The notes beneath the pieces were generated by a model that was given only the letters and a program-made list of their open reading frames with translations, had not been told where the DNA came from and ran no database searches. Made by a program: the position numbers and the translations under genes. From Rhodamnia argentea (taxonomy: Eukaryota > Streptophyta > Magnoliopsida > Myrtales > Myrtaceae), in assembly GCF_020921035.1 (NCBI RefSeq), contig NC_063152.1, positions 28,953,903 through 29,017,902 on the forward strand: a stretch of DNA of 64,000 bases. The letters are read 5' to 3'. Each line of letters begins with the position of its first letter. The stretch's first letter is position 1. Of the stretch, positions 20,475-32,500 are shown one piece after another.

Positions 20475-23317
20475 TAGAGGTGCCCATTTGGAACCGTGGG
20501 CCCGGAACCGACCCGTTGACAGGGCCGGTTCCGACCCGGAAAAAAAAAAAAAAACAAATACGGCGGTGGGCCCCGCCCCTCACTCCCCCCCCCCAAAAAC
20601 AAACCCAACGGCCAAAGTGGCCGTTGCCATTAATAAATTTTTTTTTTTGAATTATTTTTATTTTTTGCCTATAAATACCTATCTTCTCCCTTTCATTTTT
20701 CTCACAAATCCTTTCAACAATTCTCTCAAATTTTCTCAAATTCTCTCAAATCCTCTCAAATCGCTCAAATTCTCTCAATTCTCTCAATCCCGATTCAATT
20801 CTCTCAATCGAATTTCCGATCAATTCTCTCAAAAATGGCAAGTGGAAGCGTAAATGCCGACAAGGGCAAGATGGCTATGGGAGATTCCGAGTATCCCATT
20901 CCCGAATATGATCCTCGTGAGTATACATGTTGGGAAGACAACGACGATAATATCAACTATGTCCCGATTCCAAACGTCGAGCACATCCCAACACAAGAAA
21001 GTCTTCATCCTCCCACCGGTGTCGAAGAAATGTCAACGGCAAATGAGTTGGAACGGAAAGACCGAGATAATACATCCGACTTGTGGCTAGATTTCGATAA
21101 GGTACATGATGAAGGTGAAGGTAAGTATAATGCAAAATGTAAATATTGTTCGCAAACATATAAATTTACAAAAGGAGACGGCTACGGAACATTCCGTCGG
21201 CATTTGACGAAAAAACATCCAACGCAAGCGGAGATCAACAATACGCAACAACAAATTTCCGGGTACGCCACTTCTAATCCTCATCCTATATTCCGTTACA
21301 CTGATGTACTTTATAAACAAACATTAGCTGAATATGTTGCCCTTGATCATGCTCCGTTTAATACTGGTGAAAATTTTAATATGAAATATTTGATAAATAC
21401 TGCATTGGTTCCGCAAGCACCAACTATTCCAAAAAATACTCTTAAACGCGAAGTTTTTCATCTTTATAAAAAAGGAAAAAATTCTTTAGCAAAATTTTTT
21501 GCGGAATTCAATGGACGTGTACATATAGGTAGCGATATTTGGAGTGATCATTGGCAAATTCATTCTTATATGGGCGTCACGTGTCATTGGATAGGTGACG
21601 ATTGGACTATTCAAAAAAGACTTATTGCATTCCGAGTTTTTGATGAAAGGCATTCCGCTCATAATATTTATAGAATAATTAGACAATTTTTATAAGAATA
21701 TAATTTGCTAAATAAAGTATTTTCAATTGGTTTTGATATTGCCGTCGCACATACCGCTTCTATTCCCGAATTAGAAAATATTTGCAAACCCACTTTTGGC
21801 GGACAATTTTTTCACATTAGATGTTCCTGTCATATTTTAAATGTATGTGTACAAGATGGTTTACGAACTCTTGACACTTCTCTCGCCCCAATAAAGGGTG
21901 CAATTAAATTTTTATGAAGTCGTCCCCATTTTATGAAATCATGGGGAAATTTTTGTAAACAAAATGAGAGAAGGGCAAGAAGATTTCCAAAAGATATTCC
22001 GACTCGTTGGAATTCTACGTACGAGTTGCTTCGGCAAACTTTTGATTATAAAGATTTATTATGTATGTTTATTTCACAAAATATTCCTGAAATTACTTTA
22101 CTTCCTCAACATTGGGATGTTTGCAAAAAAAAATTAGATTTTTTGAAAATTTTTAATGATGCTACTAACACTTTATCTGGTATTTATTATCCTACTACGC
22201 ATTTATTTTTAATAGAGTGTGTTAATATTGGTAGTGTTTTTAGTGAATATGAAAATGATACTGAATTAGCTCGAACTATTTTAGTAATGAGAGAAAAATG
22301 GTTGCATTATTATTTGCAAATTCCTCTTGTCTATTTAGTTGGTATTGTTTTTTATTCAAGTATTAAATTAGACGGTTTACTAGATTATTTGAATGTGTAT
22401 TATCATGATTGTTTACATTTAGAAGATTCAATAGATATTTCAAATATACTAGGAGATGTTAAAGAATCTATAGTAGTATTATATGAAGAATTTTGTAGTA
22501 GATATGGTTTAAGTGATTCCGGATCTTTACAATCTACTGCATCACGTAATGAAGGTGGTAGTTCACTTAGTAGAGGGTATAATATGCTCAAGAGTAGGCA
22601 AAAAAAATAAAAAGGGGCACCAGGTAGTATTTCTGAATTAGAAAAATATTTAACCACTCAATTTGAGTTTCGTGATGCAGAACATAGTACAGATTTTGAA
22701 ATCCTAAAGTGGTGGAAGAGTCACCAAATCGATTACTCAATTCTCGCCCTCATCGCTCGTCGGATATTAGCAACCCCTTCTTCAACGGTTGCGGTTGAAC
22801 AAGCATTTAGCGCTGGGGGATTAGTTTTGGACTCTCGCCGTTCAAGATTAAGCCCGGAGTCTGTGGAAACTCAAGCTTGTGTCGACGATTGGACGAATGC
22901 GAGATTTCGACACCAAGAGCTAGATCGAGAACACGAATTTTTTAGCGATGATATTGGAGATACCACCGCCACGGGTACCACAACGGGTAGCGACGATTGA
23001 CAATGAGGTAAGTTGGGGTTATCAAAGGTAAAAGAACTATATGGGCTTTGATTCTTCTATCCCCAAGAAGATATGTAGGCGCTTAATGATAATTCATTAA
23101 GTTCAAGCCCATTCCTCCTCTCTCTCTTTTTTCCCCACATTTTATTACAATGTACAATTTGATTATATTTTATAATTTATAATTTATTATGTTTATTTTA
23201 TTATTTATTATTTTAAAAATTAAAATTAAAAAAGGAACCGGAATTAATTGACCCGGGAACCGGCCCGGAAACGGAATTTTCAACGGCCGGTTCCCGAACC
23301 GGAACCGGCCGCCTCTA
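20475..23317 (+). mobile_element. hAT element (copy 2), nearly complete, perfect 8-bp TSD
   Basis: Ends are TAGAGGTGCCC and, inverted, TAGAGGCGGCC (9 of 11). CCGTTGAA flanks it at 20467-20474 and 23318-23325, a perfect hAT target duplication. It is 2843 bp long and has one transposase frame with three stops and no frameshift. GGAACCGGCC-type repeats fill both termini. It lies on the stop codon of exonuclease copy 2. Confidence 0.95.
20835..23000 (+). pseudogene. hAT transposase (Ac-like) with three stop codons
   Basis: One continuous frame of about 721 codons runs from ATG 20835 to TGA 22998-23000. It has a BED zinc finger (residues ~95-135: CKYCSQTYKF ... FRRHLTKKH) and an RNase-H-like core (GSDIWSDHW, MGVTCHWI). 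The C-terminal hAT dimerisation region is also present (RRILATPSSTVAVEQAFSAG, LDSRRSRLSPE). Stops occur at 21693 (TAA), 21915 (TGA) and 22608 (TAA). Copy 1 keeps EEYNL where the first stop gives *EYNL, which shows a GAA to TAA change. Few lesions and an exact target duplication suggest a fairly recent insertion. The activity is lost unless the stops are bypassed. Confidence 0.9.
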
Positions 23318-23325
23318 CCGTTGAA

Positions 23326-24086
23326 TGTAAGTTGCTTAAATTTTGCGAACTGCATTTGCTTTTTCTCGAATGAAATGAAAGTTTGCTTGGGAAACTTTGA
23401 GTGCATAACGCGATGAGTTATGATCATTTTATTTTTTTGTAAGTACGAAAAAAAGAACAATAATAATAGTATTACTTTTATTTTGCCCTCTAGGTGCGGA
23501 CAGAATGACAGACCAAGTAGAATTCCTTCCATCTGTGACCTTGGGGAGGTAAACCCTAAAAGTTCCTAGCATTTTTTTTGGTCAAGTAATTCCTAGCATT
23601 TCACATTGAAGATATGATCAAGTCATCCTCGGCTACTTCACAGCCCACTGCGAACCCTTATTCCGTAGCCGTTGTGGTTACTATCCTACTTGAGATACCC
23701 GAGTTGGATGATGGTCTTTACACCAAAGGAGTGGACAAAGCATGTGCTAGTGCTGAATAGAGGGAGGCTTTCATCACAAGCACCTTCAAAAGGAGGAATG
23801 CACTTATACGTAGATGTTTGGAAATGTATTGTGGATTGTTATGTAGTGTTCAGTTTCTTTTTAATTTGTGACGGACATATTTCACCAATTGTTGTTTTGT
23901 TATAAGGATATTCATGTTGAGACTCTGCTGTTTACATTTGCTATGAGTATGATGGATTGCGTGAAATTTGTGTTCTTTTTTCAAGTACCTACATTAATGT
24001 CATTATATTTGTGTGATGGTATAGGTACAATGGAAGATGAATCAAGCATTGTGTCTACTTGATAGTTAGCTCCAATTGGAACATGC
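23326..24086. other. Segment between hAT copy 2 and Harbinger transposase
   Basis: The first part continues the exonuclease 3' flank. No protein family was recognised. Near 24030 a short frame, MEDESSIVST, ends in TGA at 24060 and may be a decayed start of the transposase gene. Confidence 0.3.
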
Positions 24087-25417
24087 TTGAATGACTTTGA
24101 TATTACGATAATACATGCATGGATGTATGCTCATGTGCTAGACAAGTGCTTGCACGTGAAAGAACCATGTAGGGACGGTAAACAAACGGGAGACGAATGG
24201 ATAAGCGAGATTCTTCATGGACACTCGGATAGAATACACGAGACGTTTAGGTTGGAAAGACATGTTTTTCTGAATTTATGTGATTTAATGAGTGAAAAGG
24301 GATGGTTGAAAGATAGTCGGTATATTAAGGTGGATAAACAAGTGGGTATCTTTTTATTGATGGTTGGTCACAAGAGCTCTATGAGAACTTTATGCGAGAG
24401 ATTTCAACATTCTCCATAAACAGTTAGCGGGTATTTCACCGTAGTGTTAAAAGCGATGATCAAACTTTCAAATGAAGTCATCAAAGCACCTTCCTTTGAT
24501 GTAGTCCCGGAGGAGATTATGCTGGATCCTAGCCACTCGCGCTACTTTAAGGTACGTTTTCCATGTTAAGTTTACATCATTAAGTACTTGTAATTGATAA
24601 TATTGTATAACATAATACTTTTGTAAAATAACGGGACTGCATAGGTGCTATTGATGGTACACACATTAGTGCTATCGTGCATGTATTGAAGCAGATTCCA
24701 TATAGAAATAGGAAAGGAACCACCACCCAGAATGTGTTATGTGCTTATTCCTTTGACATGAAATTTACCTTCATGTATGCTGGATGGGAAAGGTCAGCCA
24801 ACGATTGTCGGGTGCTCTCGGCCGCACTCGGAGATCCTCAACAGAATTTTCCTCGACCACTACTAGGTATTTTTTTTGTATATCAGCAATAGTTTGCTTA
24901 TGATCATATTGCGGTTGCATTTCATAACAAATTCATATTGTACATTGTTGTAGGCAAATATTACGTGGTAGATAATGGTTATGCAGCACTTTCAGGATTT
25001 TTAACGCCGTTTAAAGGTGAACGGCATCATTTGAATGATTATAGAGGTAGAGGAAGACGGGCTAGAACAACAAGAGAAATGTTCAACCATAAGCACTCTT
25101 CACTTCGGAATGTAATTGAGAGAGAATTTGGGGCATTGAAGAAACGATTCTTTATATTGCAACACATGTCTTCCTTTCCAATTCAGAAGCAAGCGCTCAT
25201 TGTGATTGCATGTTGCGCTCTTCACAATTATATTCGCAATCAAGATAGGATGGATAGAAACTTTTCCATTTATGGTGATCCCGACTACGCATATGTATCT
25301 ACGGAAGAAAAGGTTGTTGATGGTGTATCGGATGTGCATGCTAGTGAGATGAACGTACTTAGGAAAAGTATTGCAAATAAAATGGCAATAGACTATAATA
25401 TGCCTCAAATTCCATGA
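24087..25417 (+). pseudogene. PIF/Harbinger DDE transposase (HARBI1-like), decayed
   Basis: Three exons can be read: 24087-24551, from about 24634 to 24866, and 24954-25417. The catalytic blocks of the DDE_Tnp_4 family are all present: GAIDGTHI (first Asp), GWERSANDCRVL (second Asp) and RNVIEREFGALKKRF (Glu). DNGY, LTPFKGERHHLN and ALHNYIRNQ are further family marks. A TAA stop lies at 24417-24419. At the expected start of exon 2 the intron ends in GG and not AG before GACTGCATAGGTGC, so the splice site seems lost. The last intron has GT...AG and joins in phase. The upstream start is not clear. It belongs with ORF1 at 10661. Confidence 0.85.
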
Positions 25418-25743
25418 CTTTGTATTTTTCAATTATGTAATCCATTTTTAAGTACTTGGGCACATTTGTGTATGGCTCGTAATTGTAATGTTTCCTATTT
25501 ATAGAAAACATATTTGATGTTCTTATTGTTCAATTTCAATTTGACTTTCTCTTTTAATTTTTTTTTGTTATAATTGATATAGTCAATATTATAATTTGAT
25601 ATATCGTGCATAAATTATTTATACATATATTGATCTAATTTGATTTAGTAAATTGAACAAATGAGACTTAATTTGATTTAATAAGTTAAAAAGATAAAGA
25701 CATCTTAATATATATATATAGTCCCCTTAATTAAATAAAAAAA

Positions 25744-26423
25744 TTAGAAACAGAATTTTTTTTGCGTTACTAAACGAGTTTCTGTTCTTTTTTTGTTCTA
25801 GAAACAGAATATTTTTTCGGTTACCAAACGCGTTTCTGCTCTTAGAAATCGTTACCGGGAACAGAAACACAAAAAAATGTTTCTGTTCCAAAAGTGTTTC
25901 TAGGAACAAAAACGTTACCATACCCAACCTAACACTCCAAAAACGCATATGGTCAAAAATTGTTTCGAAAGTCTTCCGAGAACACTTTTGAGAAACAAGA
26001 ACACTTTTGAGAAACAAAAAAAATTATTTCTAGGTTTTGGAACATTTTTTAGAAACAACTCGAGGGCGAGCTTGTGCAAGCCACCACCGCCCATCATCGT
26101 TGACGAGGAGTTGAAGCCGCCGCCGACCGGCGCCGATTGTAGGCCGCCGCAGGTCGCCCCCCGATTGTTGCCTTCGCCCGCCGCGATCCGCCTCCCCCCA
26201 CTGCCGCCGCCGACCTCCCCCCACTACCGCCGGTCGCCCCCCGCTGTCCGCCTTCGCCGACTAGCCGCCGATTGCATATCCTTTATTTTGGTGAAAAAAG
26301 TATTTTTTTTTTACTTACCAAATGCGTTTCTGTTCTCGAAAATCGTAGCCAGGAACAGAAACACAAAAAAATGTTTCTGTTCCAACTATGTTTTCAGGAA
26401 CGGAAATGTTAACATACACAACC
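25744..26423. repeat. Duplicated Harbinger terminal regions around a GC-rich core
   Basis: The 3' terminal motif AACAGAAACACAAAAAAATG with GTTACC...CAACC-TAA occurs at 25860-25932. A version with GTTAAC...CAACC-TAA occurs at 26355-26426. Between them, 25933-26060 resembles the 5' subterminal part at 9065-9190 (AACGCATATG, GAGAACACTTTTG). A CCGCCG-rich core of about 220 bp follows. This could be a small non-autonomous relative that lost its left tip, or an internal duplication of the big element. Confidence 0.55.
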
Positions 26424-26426
26424 TAA

Positions 26427-28670
26427 ATAACCCTCACTTTCTCTCTCGTCTTCATTCTGTAAACTCCCTCGAGAACTTCTCATCTCTCTTTTATCTTTTT
26501 CTCTCTCAATGATTCCTCCACTCGAGCAAGCTCTTGCTCCCGACGACGCCGGCAACACTTTAGCTCATCGGTGGCAGCCCTAGAAGCTTCAAGTCCTCGT
26601 ACTTCAGCCCCCCGACGTCGTTGCTCATCTCTCTCTTTTTCCTCTCTCTCGCCGCAAGACACACCAAAGGAGGAAAGTATCGGTTCGAGCTCATCCCGGG
26701 GGCGAATTTATCCCCATTTCTTCGTGCCAATCCCAAGGCAAGTAGATATGTATCCTCATCACTAATATGCTCATTCGTCGTTTGTTTTAGTGCGAAATAT
26801 TGATTTTAGGAATGTGTGTGTTTATGGAAGATTGAGCTTGCATGGTGGGGAAAATGTTGTTCGAAATGTTGATTTTGGGAATGTGTGTGTTTATGGAAGA
26901 TTGAGCTTGCATGGTGGGAAAATGGTGTTTCATGTGCGATCCATTGCTCGAGTTGGCGTCTCTGGGTCTTGGGTAAGCTGAATATGTAAGTGGATCATCC
27001 GAATTGTCGTTGATTTGTGAGGAATTGAAATGGATCTGTGAAGAGGAGTATCGGCCATATGATTTGAGAAAAGAATGGCGAGATTTGATGCTTGTATGAT
27101 GTGTCCCTTGGTTATATGGATGCTATCCGACTTGGGATAGGTTGGAAATTAAACTTGGATTGCCTAACGAGTCGTTAATTTGGCGAGGATTGAAATTGGG
27201 CTCGTATGGGTGTTTGGTTGTGAGGTTTGAAGGGGAGGACCTCGTAGTTTTAATGTTCAATTCAGTTGTTTGACACTTCGTTTGCCTTGTAATCTTTCCG
27301 TGGATGTGTAGGGGGAGTTTATTACGTACTTATGTTGATCGTTAATTTCGGCTCAAATGGATGTCGAATGCATAGCCTAGTTATCCGGCTAGATGTTTAT
27401 TTGCCGAGCTTCGGCGTATTCTTTAGTTGTTACCCATTTTTCAAAAAAGCTAGCTAGTAACAGTGGTGGTATCGAGCATCGGACATGTAGAGGTGATATC
27501 AACGGATGAAGAGATTATGGAATCGGGAGCAGTTACCATGCATTTTTTATCCTCCTAGTTGTTTGTCGAGACAGTTTTATGAATAACTGAAAGTTTAATG
27601 ATGTATAATTATATGAATACATGAGTTTTGTTATGAGTGAATAAGCAAGTGTATAATAAGTAGTGAAACTTGAGAAATGCCATACCCTTAGATGTTGTGT
27701 CTACGACTTTTGTATGCACTTGTAAGATAGACCTCGTTTATAACCCTCTCCCGCGCCCGCCCCCCCAAAAAAAAGATGAAGAAGACAGGCTTCGTTGTTT
27801 GCTATCATTTTCCACATGCGCTCTCTATTATATGCATAATATCGGATTAAACAAAGCGCACTTATTAAGTGGCTTGCCTAGGACGTCACACACACACACA
27901 CATACGGTCAAAAATATATGCACACCTGGAACAGGAAATGGGATTGTTCCTGTAGAAACCACCTCGTAACCGGTTGGTTTGGTTTGATTTGGGCGATTCT
28001 TGATTAGTCCGACTCTTTTACTCACCCTAATGGACCATGCGCGTGCGGGAAATAAGATTGTTGTGCATGAAAAAATTATTCGTAGTCACTAAAAAAAAAT
28101 TGCAACATCTTTTTCTATGTAGTTATTTCAACTAAATGGATCGAATCGATACGAAGACACTGGATAGAGTCATTTCACTTTTTATGCTGTTTGTAATATT
28201 AGATTTGGATTTTGATTACTTGATGCGAAGGTATGATAGTACATTAGTAGGTGAGTACCACATTTAAAATTTAACTTTATGCATATATACACACGCGCGC
28301 GCCTGAAATGTGGCGTCAAAGTTGTAGATAATTTATGTAGTTTTCTTCTGAATAATTCTAAATTAAATAAGTACTAGGACATTTATTAGGTTTATTCTCA
28401 ATGCAAAGCATATTTTACTGGTTCAGCTTTCATCAATGCGTGAAACAATCTAGTCATAAAGCAAACTCCAACAATGCATGTCACTTATCCAACGTGAAAG
28501 TGTGTCCTGTGTCCATTTACATCGCCGTGGACCTAACACTAATCCTTAATACTGATAAAACAGCAACATGTCAAGGAATGGAAAAAGAAAAAGAAAGAGA
28601 AAGGCCTGGCCGTTGCTGTCGTTAACTTTGGCGTTTAAGTTGACGGGAATAATCGCAGTTGCAATCAGGC
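26427..28670. other. Intergenic; 69-bp tandem duplication and simple repeats
   Basis: The phrase AATGTGTGTGTTTATGGAAG begins at 26811 and again at 26880, a 69-bp direct duplication. A (CA)n tract lies at 27888-27902. The first 350 bases are CT-rich like a 5' leader but no gene follows that I can recognise. The rest appears to be plain intergenic DNA. Confidence 0.45.
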
Positions 28671-28677
28671 AGGATTA

Positions 28678-28683
28678 CACGTG
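28678..28683. promoter_or_regulatory. G-box (CACGTG) upstream of the GBF gene
   Basis: The palindrome CACGTG in the context TTACACGTGGAA is the classic binding site of G-box binding factors. It lies about 200 bp or more before the likely leader exon of the GBF gene. Self-regulation is an inference. Confidence 0.5.
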
Positions 28684-29590
28684 GAAAAAAAGATGGTCGA
28701 GTTTGACCAGAAGAGGAAGAACTAGCTCAGGGACAACGTAGGAATTTGAGGTTCCCACCAGGTGCAAAACCGGGATAAAATTTTCTCAACAGGACAGCTA
28801 AACTGTACGTTCTCCCACAGAATCCAGCTCCGTGAAGCCCCAAAATACTCTTAACCCCAGGGAACCAAACCCTAATTCCTCCTTTTGATCTCGTCTCTCC
28901 CCGGATTCTCCCCTCTTTCTCCTCGAATTATTGGAATGTCTCCTTAATTTCCCGTTCCCTCCGTGGGAATCTCGTCCGACTTGAGCTGATTTCGCAGTCT
29001 CGGCGGCCAAGCTGCTTCCTTGTGAATTTCATTGATTGATTTGCGATCACTCCTCCATCAGTAAATCAGAGGGGCATTTTTCTGTATTTTTTGATCGGTG
29101 AGTTGATTTTCGTGCTTTCTCGTTGAAATACGGATTGCGTTTATCACCTGCGTTTGGAATGTTGTGTTTCCGGGCGTGGATTATCCTGTTTTCGGTCTCT
29201 ATTGCGCTGCATGTGCATCTCTATAATCTCTTTATCCGGGCTTGTAGCTGCGTGTTGATTTTCAAAGTTTCAATTGCTGGAATAACGAATGAGTGGATAT
29301 GGAATCAGAACTTTGGAATTATGGGGTTGTCGATTGCTCAGGATTTAAACGAGAGAGCTGAATTTGTTTTTTATCAGCTGGAAGCTAATGCAGCCAATTT
29401 GGTTTATTGGTGATAGCCCTTTTAATTTGCATTTAGCGCAATCTCAAGAACTTGGGTTTCTGAAATTGTTGGCTTTAAGTTTGCATTTTTGAAGACGGTG
29501 CTCACTTGTTGGGTATGTAATAATTTGCAATGTTGGATGCTTTTAGAACAGGATGCTTTGAGGAATTTGTGGTGAGAGCAGGATAGAAAT

Positions 29591-32500
29591 ATGGGTAGCA
29601 GTGAGACTGAAAAATCTGCAAAGGAGAAAGAGACGAAGGCAGCACCTCCTACTACCCTGGTACACTTTCGCTCTTCCTGCTGAGTTTATCAGCTTTAATG
29701 AGGTTTTCCCCTACAAGTGTAACTTTTGAATTGAATTTGCGTTTTCACCTTTGGTTTTAATGTTCAGGAACAATCTTCAACTGCTAGTGCCAACACAGTT
29801 ACTCCAGATTGGTCTGGTTTTCAGGTGTACTTGTGGGAAACTGTGGCTATTAGTGTAATTTGATACCTGTAGGTGGATTTCCGAATTCTCACATGATTAT
29901 TGTCTGTCAAACAGGCATATTCTCCTATTCCTCCACATGGTTTTTTGGCATCAAGTCCCCATGCTCAACCATATATGTGGGGCGTTCAGGTATGTGAAAT
30001 TTGTGCTACTTATGCTTCTAAATATCGAGTTGGAATAGACCCCATTGCTTGGAAATGTTGTCCTAGGGACTTCATCTTTCCTTATAATTCACAGAGTCGG
30101 TGCCCAATATGATCTAATACTCAGATGTGTATAAAATTTCGTTATTCTGTAATTCAGTAAAGTGACTTGGCTCATTAGTTAGGGCATTCAAAGTTGTTTT
30201 GAATTTTTAATACGCGGTGCATCGTGGGTACTAAGTGTTATGTTAAGATGTAAAATATAATCCACTCCATCCTTTAACATAAGCTTTGAAAATAAATTAT
30301 AGGATACTCAATTTTAACCTGGTACGGCAGTGCATGTTCTCTAATTTACCAATTTATATGGTTCTCTTCTTTATATTTATTGGCACAGTGTTTCAGCCAT
30401 TATTTTACCCACACGTATCAGGCTTGTGTATCTTACTTCATTATCATTTTAACAGCTTTCTTGCCCCCCTAGGGTTGTTTTTTTTTTCGGGGGGTGGGGA
30501 GTGGGGGGTGTGGGTGTGGGGGTAGATACAAAATACAATTTGCATTGCTCTCTAACAACTAAGCTTTTAGCTAAACGCTTACACACTTAACTTTGATAGT
30601 TAGAAAACGAAGAATAAGTCATCCTTTGGAGCACTTACCTATTTGTACTGATAAATATTGATAACAGTTTTGCACTTGGTTTTCAGGAGAACTTTACCTG
30701 AAAATCTCCCCATGCGATTTATGTCTGTTGTCACAAATGGAAGATTGCTTGTTTCACTAAGGTCTTTAACCCACAGATTACATTATATATCATGAAATAG
30801 CTGGGTTGTATTTGGCTGGTTGTAGTAAGTAAATGATAATCTTTGTCTAATCTCATAGGATGCAGCCAGAATATTTGAATATATTAAGCAAAATCATAGT
30901 CAAAATGCTTGGCGGAACTGAAAATTACATGGAAGATAAGGTTTTATTGATGGTTTGTAAGGAGAGGCGAACTTGGTGGATTTTGGAAGTGGCGACTCAT
31001 TCTCTCTTTTGACATGCATTCAATTTGTCTCGATCAGTGTATCATATACTTTTTGTGCCTTGTCTAGAACTAGAGGTAATAGCAATAGTCTTGCCAATGG
31101 AATGCGATTGATATCAATTTAGTGTTAACTGTTTGAAGTTTTCCGTGCTTTAGTTGGGCATTTTCATTTTCAGCCCTTGTCTCTACTTACGTGCATCTTA
31201 TCCACAGAGTAGATACTAGATAAGGCTTATTTTATTGCTTCGATGTTGTCTCAGCTGACACGCAAGCACTAATAATCCTCATGGTCTCAGTCTCGTAGAT
31301 GTTTTGTTTTTTGATACTTTGGTCCTTTATTCATGCCCGGTACATTGTTTAATGTCTTTATTAGAGCCTTAACAATAGCCCTTGATGCAGCATATTATGC
31401 CTCCTTATGGCACCCCACCCCATCCCTACGTTGCAATGTATCCCCATGGTGGCATATACGCACACCCATCTATGCCCCCGGTACTTTCACATCCATTACT
31501 CTACACATGTTACCTTCACCGAATTCCCGTGCCACTAACTACGATCTCCTATCTTATTCAACAGGGATCTTTTCCTTTTAGTCCTTTCGCCATGCCTTCT
31601 CCAAATGGGATTGCTGAGGTTTACTTGAGTTCCCTGGACAATTTCTTGCTAACCATCTGTCACTTTGAAAGTGTCAACTCATGATCATGCATATTTGCAG
31701 GGAAGTACAACTGGGGAAGCTGATGGTAAGCCATCTGAAGTGAAAGAAAAATTGCCTATCAAAAGATCGAAAGGGAGCCTTGGGAGTCTGAATATGATTA
31801 CAGGAAAGAACAATGAGCTTGCCAAAACATCTGGAGCATCTGCTAATGGTGCTTATTCAAAAAGGTAGAGTGCCTTTTGGGATTATTATATATATACGGT
31901 AGTGTCAGCAAGGATGACTAAGGGCTTCTTGTAGTCCTTTCGTGAGTTTGCTTCTTAAGTTGGAAATCATGAAGACATCTGACTTGAAAAGCTTTGTTAA
32001 ACTATTTGGAGAAGGTTGCTTTCTCTTCCATTATTGTGAAGATCTCTGTTTTGTTATACCGTTGGTACTTTGCAGTGAATGGATGTTCTGTTGGTGCAGA
32101 GTGTCATGAGATACCTGTCAGAATGTGGTTTCTATAAGATTCTTTTCTCCGTGGTTTATTGATGGCATGCATTTAATCATTTCTGTATTTACCTGACATG
32201 AATGTTACATTGTCTTGCTTTAAAACACTTCTGCTGATATTGGACTTTATATGCAGTGCTGAGAGTGCAAGTGAAGGTACAAGTGAAGGAAGTGATGATT
32301 CTCAGAACGTGAGTGTCTTGATCATTTTTGTTCCCCAAGGGATTTTGTCTAACTATAGCAAAGTTATAATTAGGCATCCACCACCAATGGCCAATGGTGC
32401 ATACATGATGAATTAGTAATTGCTGGCCAGTTAGTTTGTTGTGATTATTTTCTCGGGGTGTGTGCTTGTATTCTTGTTTTGCCTTCTTGGGCATAGGAAC

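Larger units (their letters stand above)
9006..25929 (+). mobile_element. PIF/Harbinger-like element, expanded by nested insertions
   Basis: The left end starts after TAA with GGGCCCGTACGGTAAC. The right end, read inward on the other strand, starts GGTTGGGTATGGTAAC (11 of 16 identical) and is followed by TAA at 25930-25932. A 3-bp TAA target duplication and these ends fit PIF/Harbinger. Both gene types of the family are present in the same orientation: a Myb/trihelix-like ORF1 (10661-12166) and a DDE transposase (24087-25417). They are pushed about 12 kb apart by later insertions. The 3' terminal region occurs twice (to 25929 and to 26423), so the true right end could be 26423. The element is decayed, with stops in both genes. 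Confidence 0.6.

Noticed and set aside
29123..29413. Plus-strand open frame of 96 codons before the GBF gene
   Set aside because: It lies in what appears to be the leader intron of GBF and has no recognisable domain.
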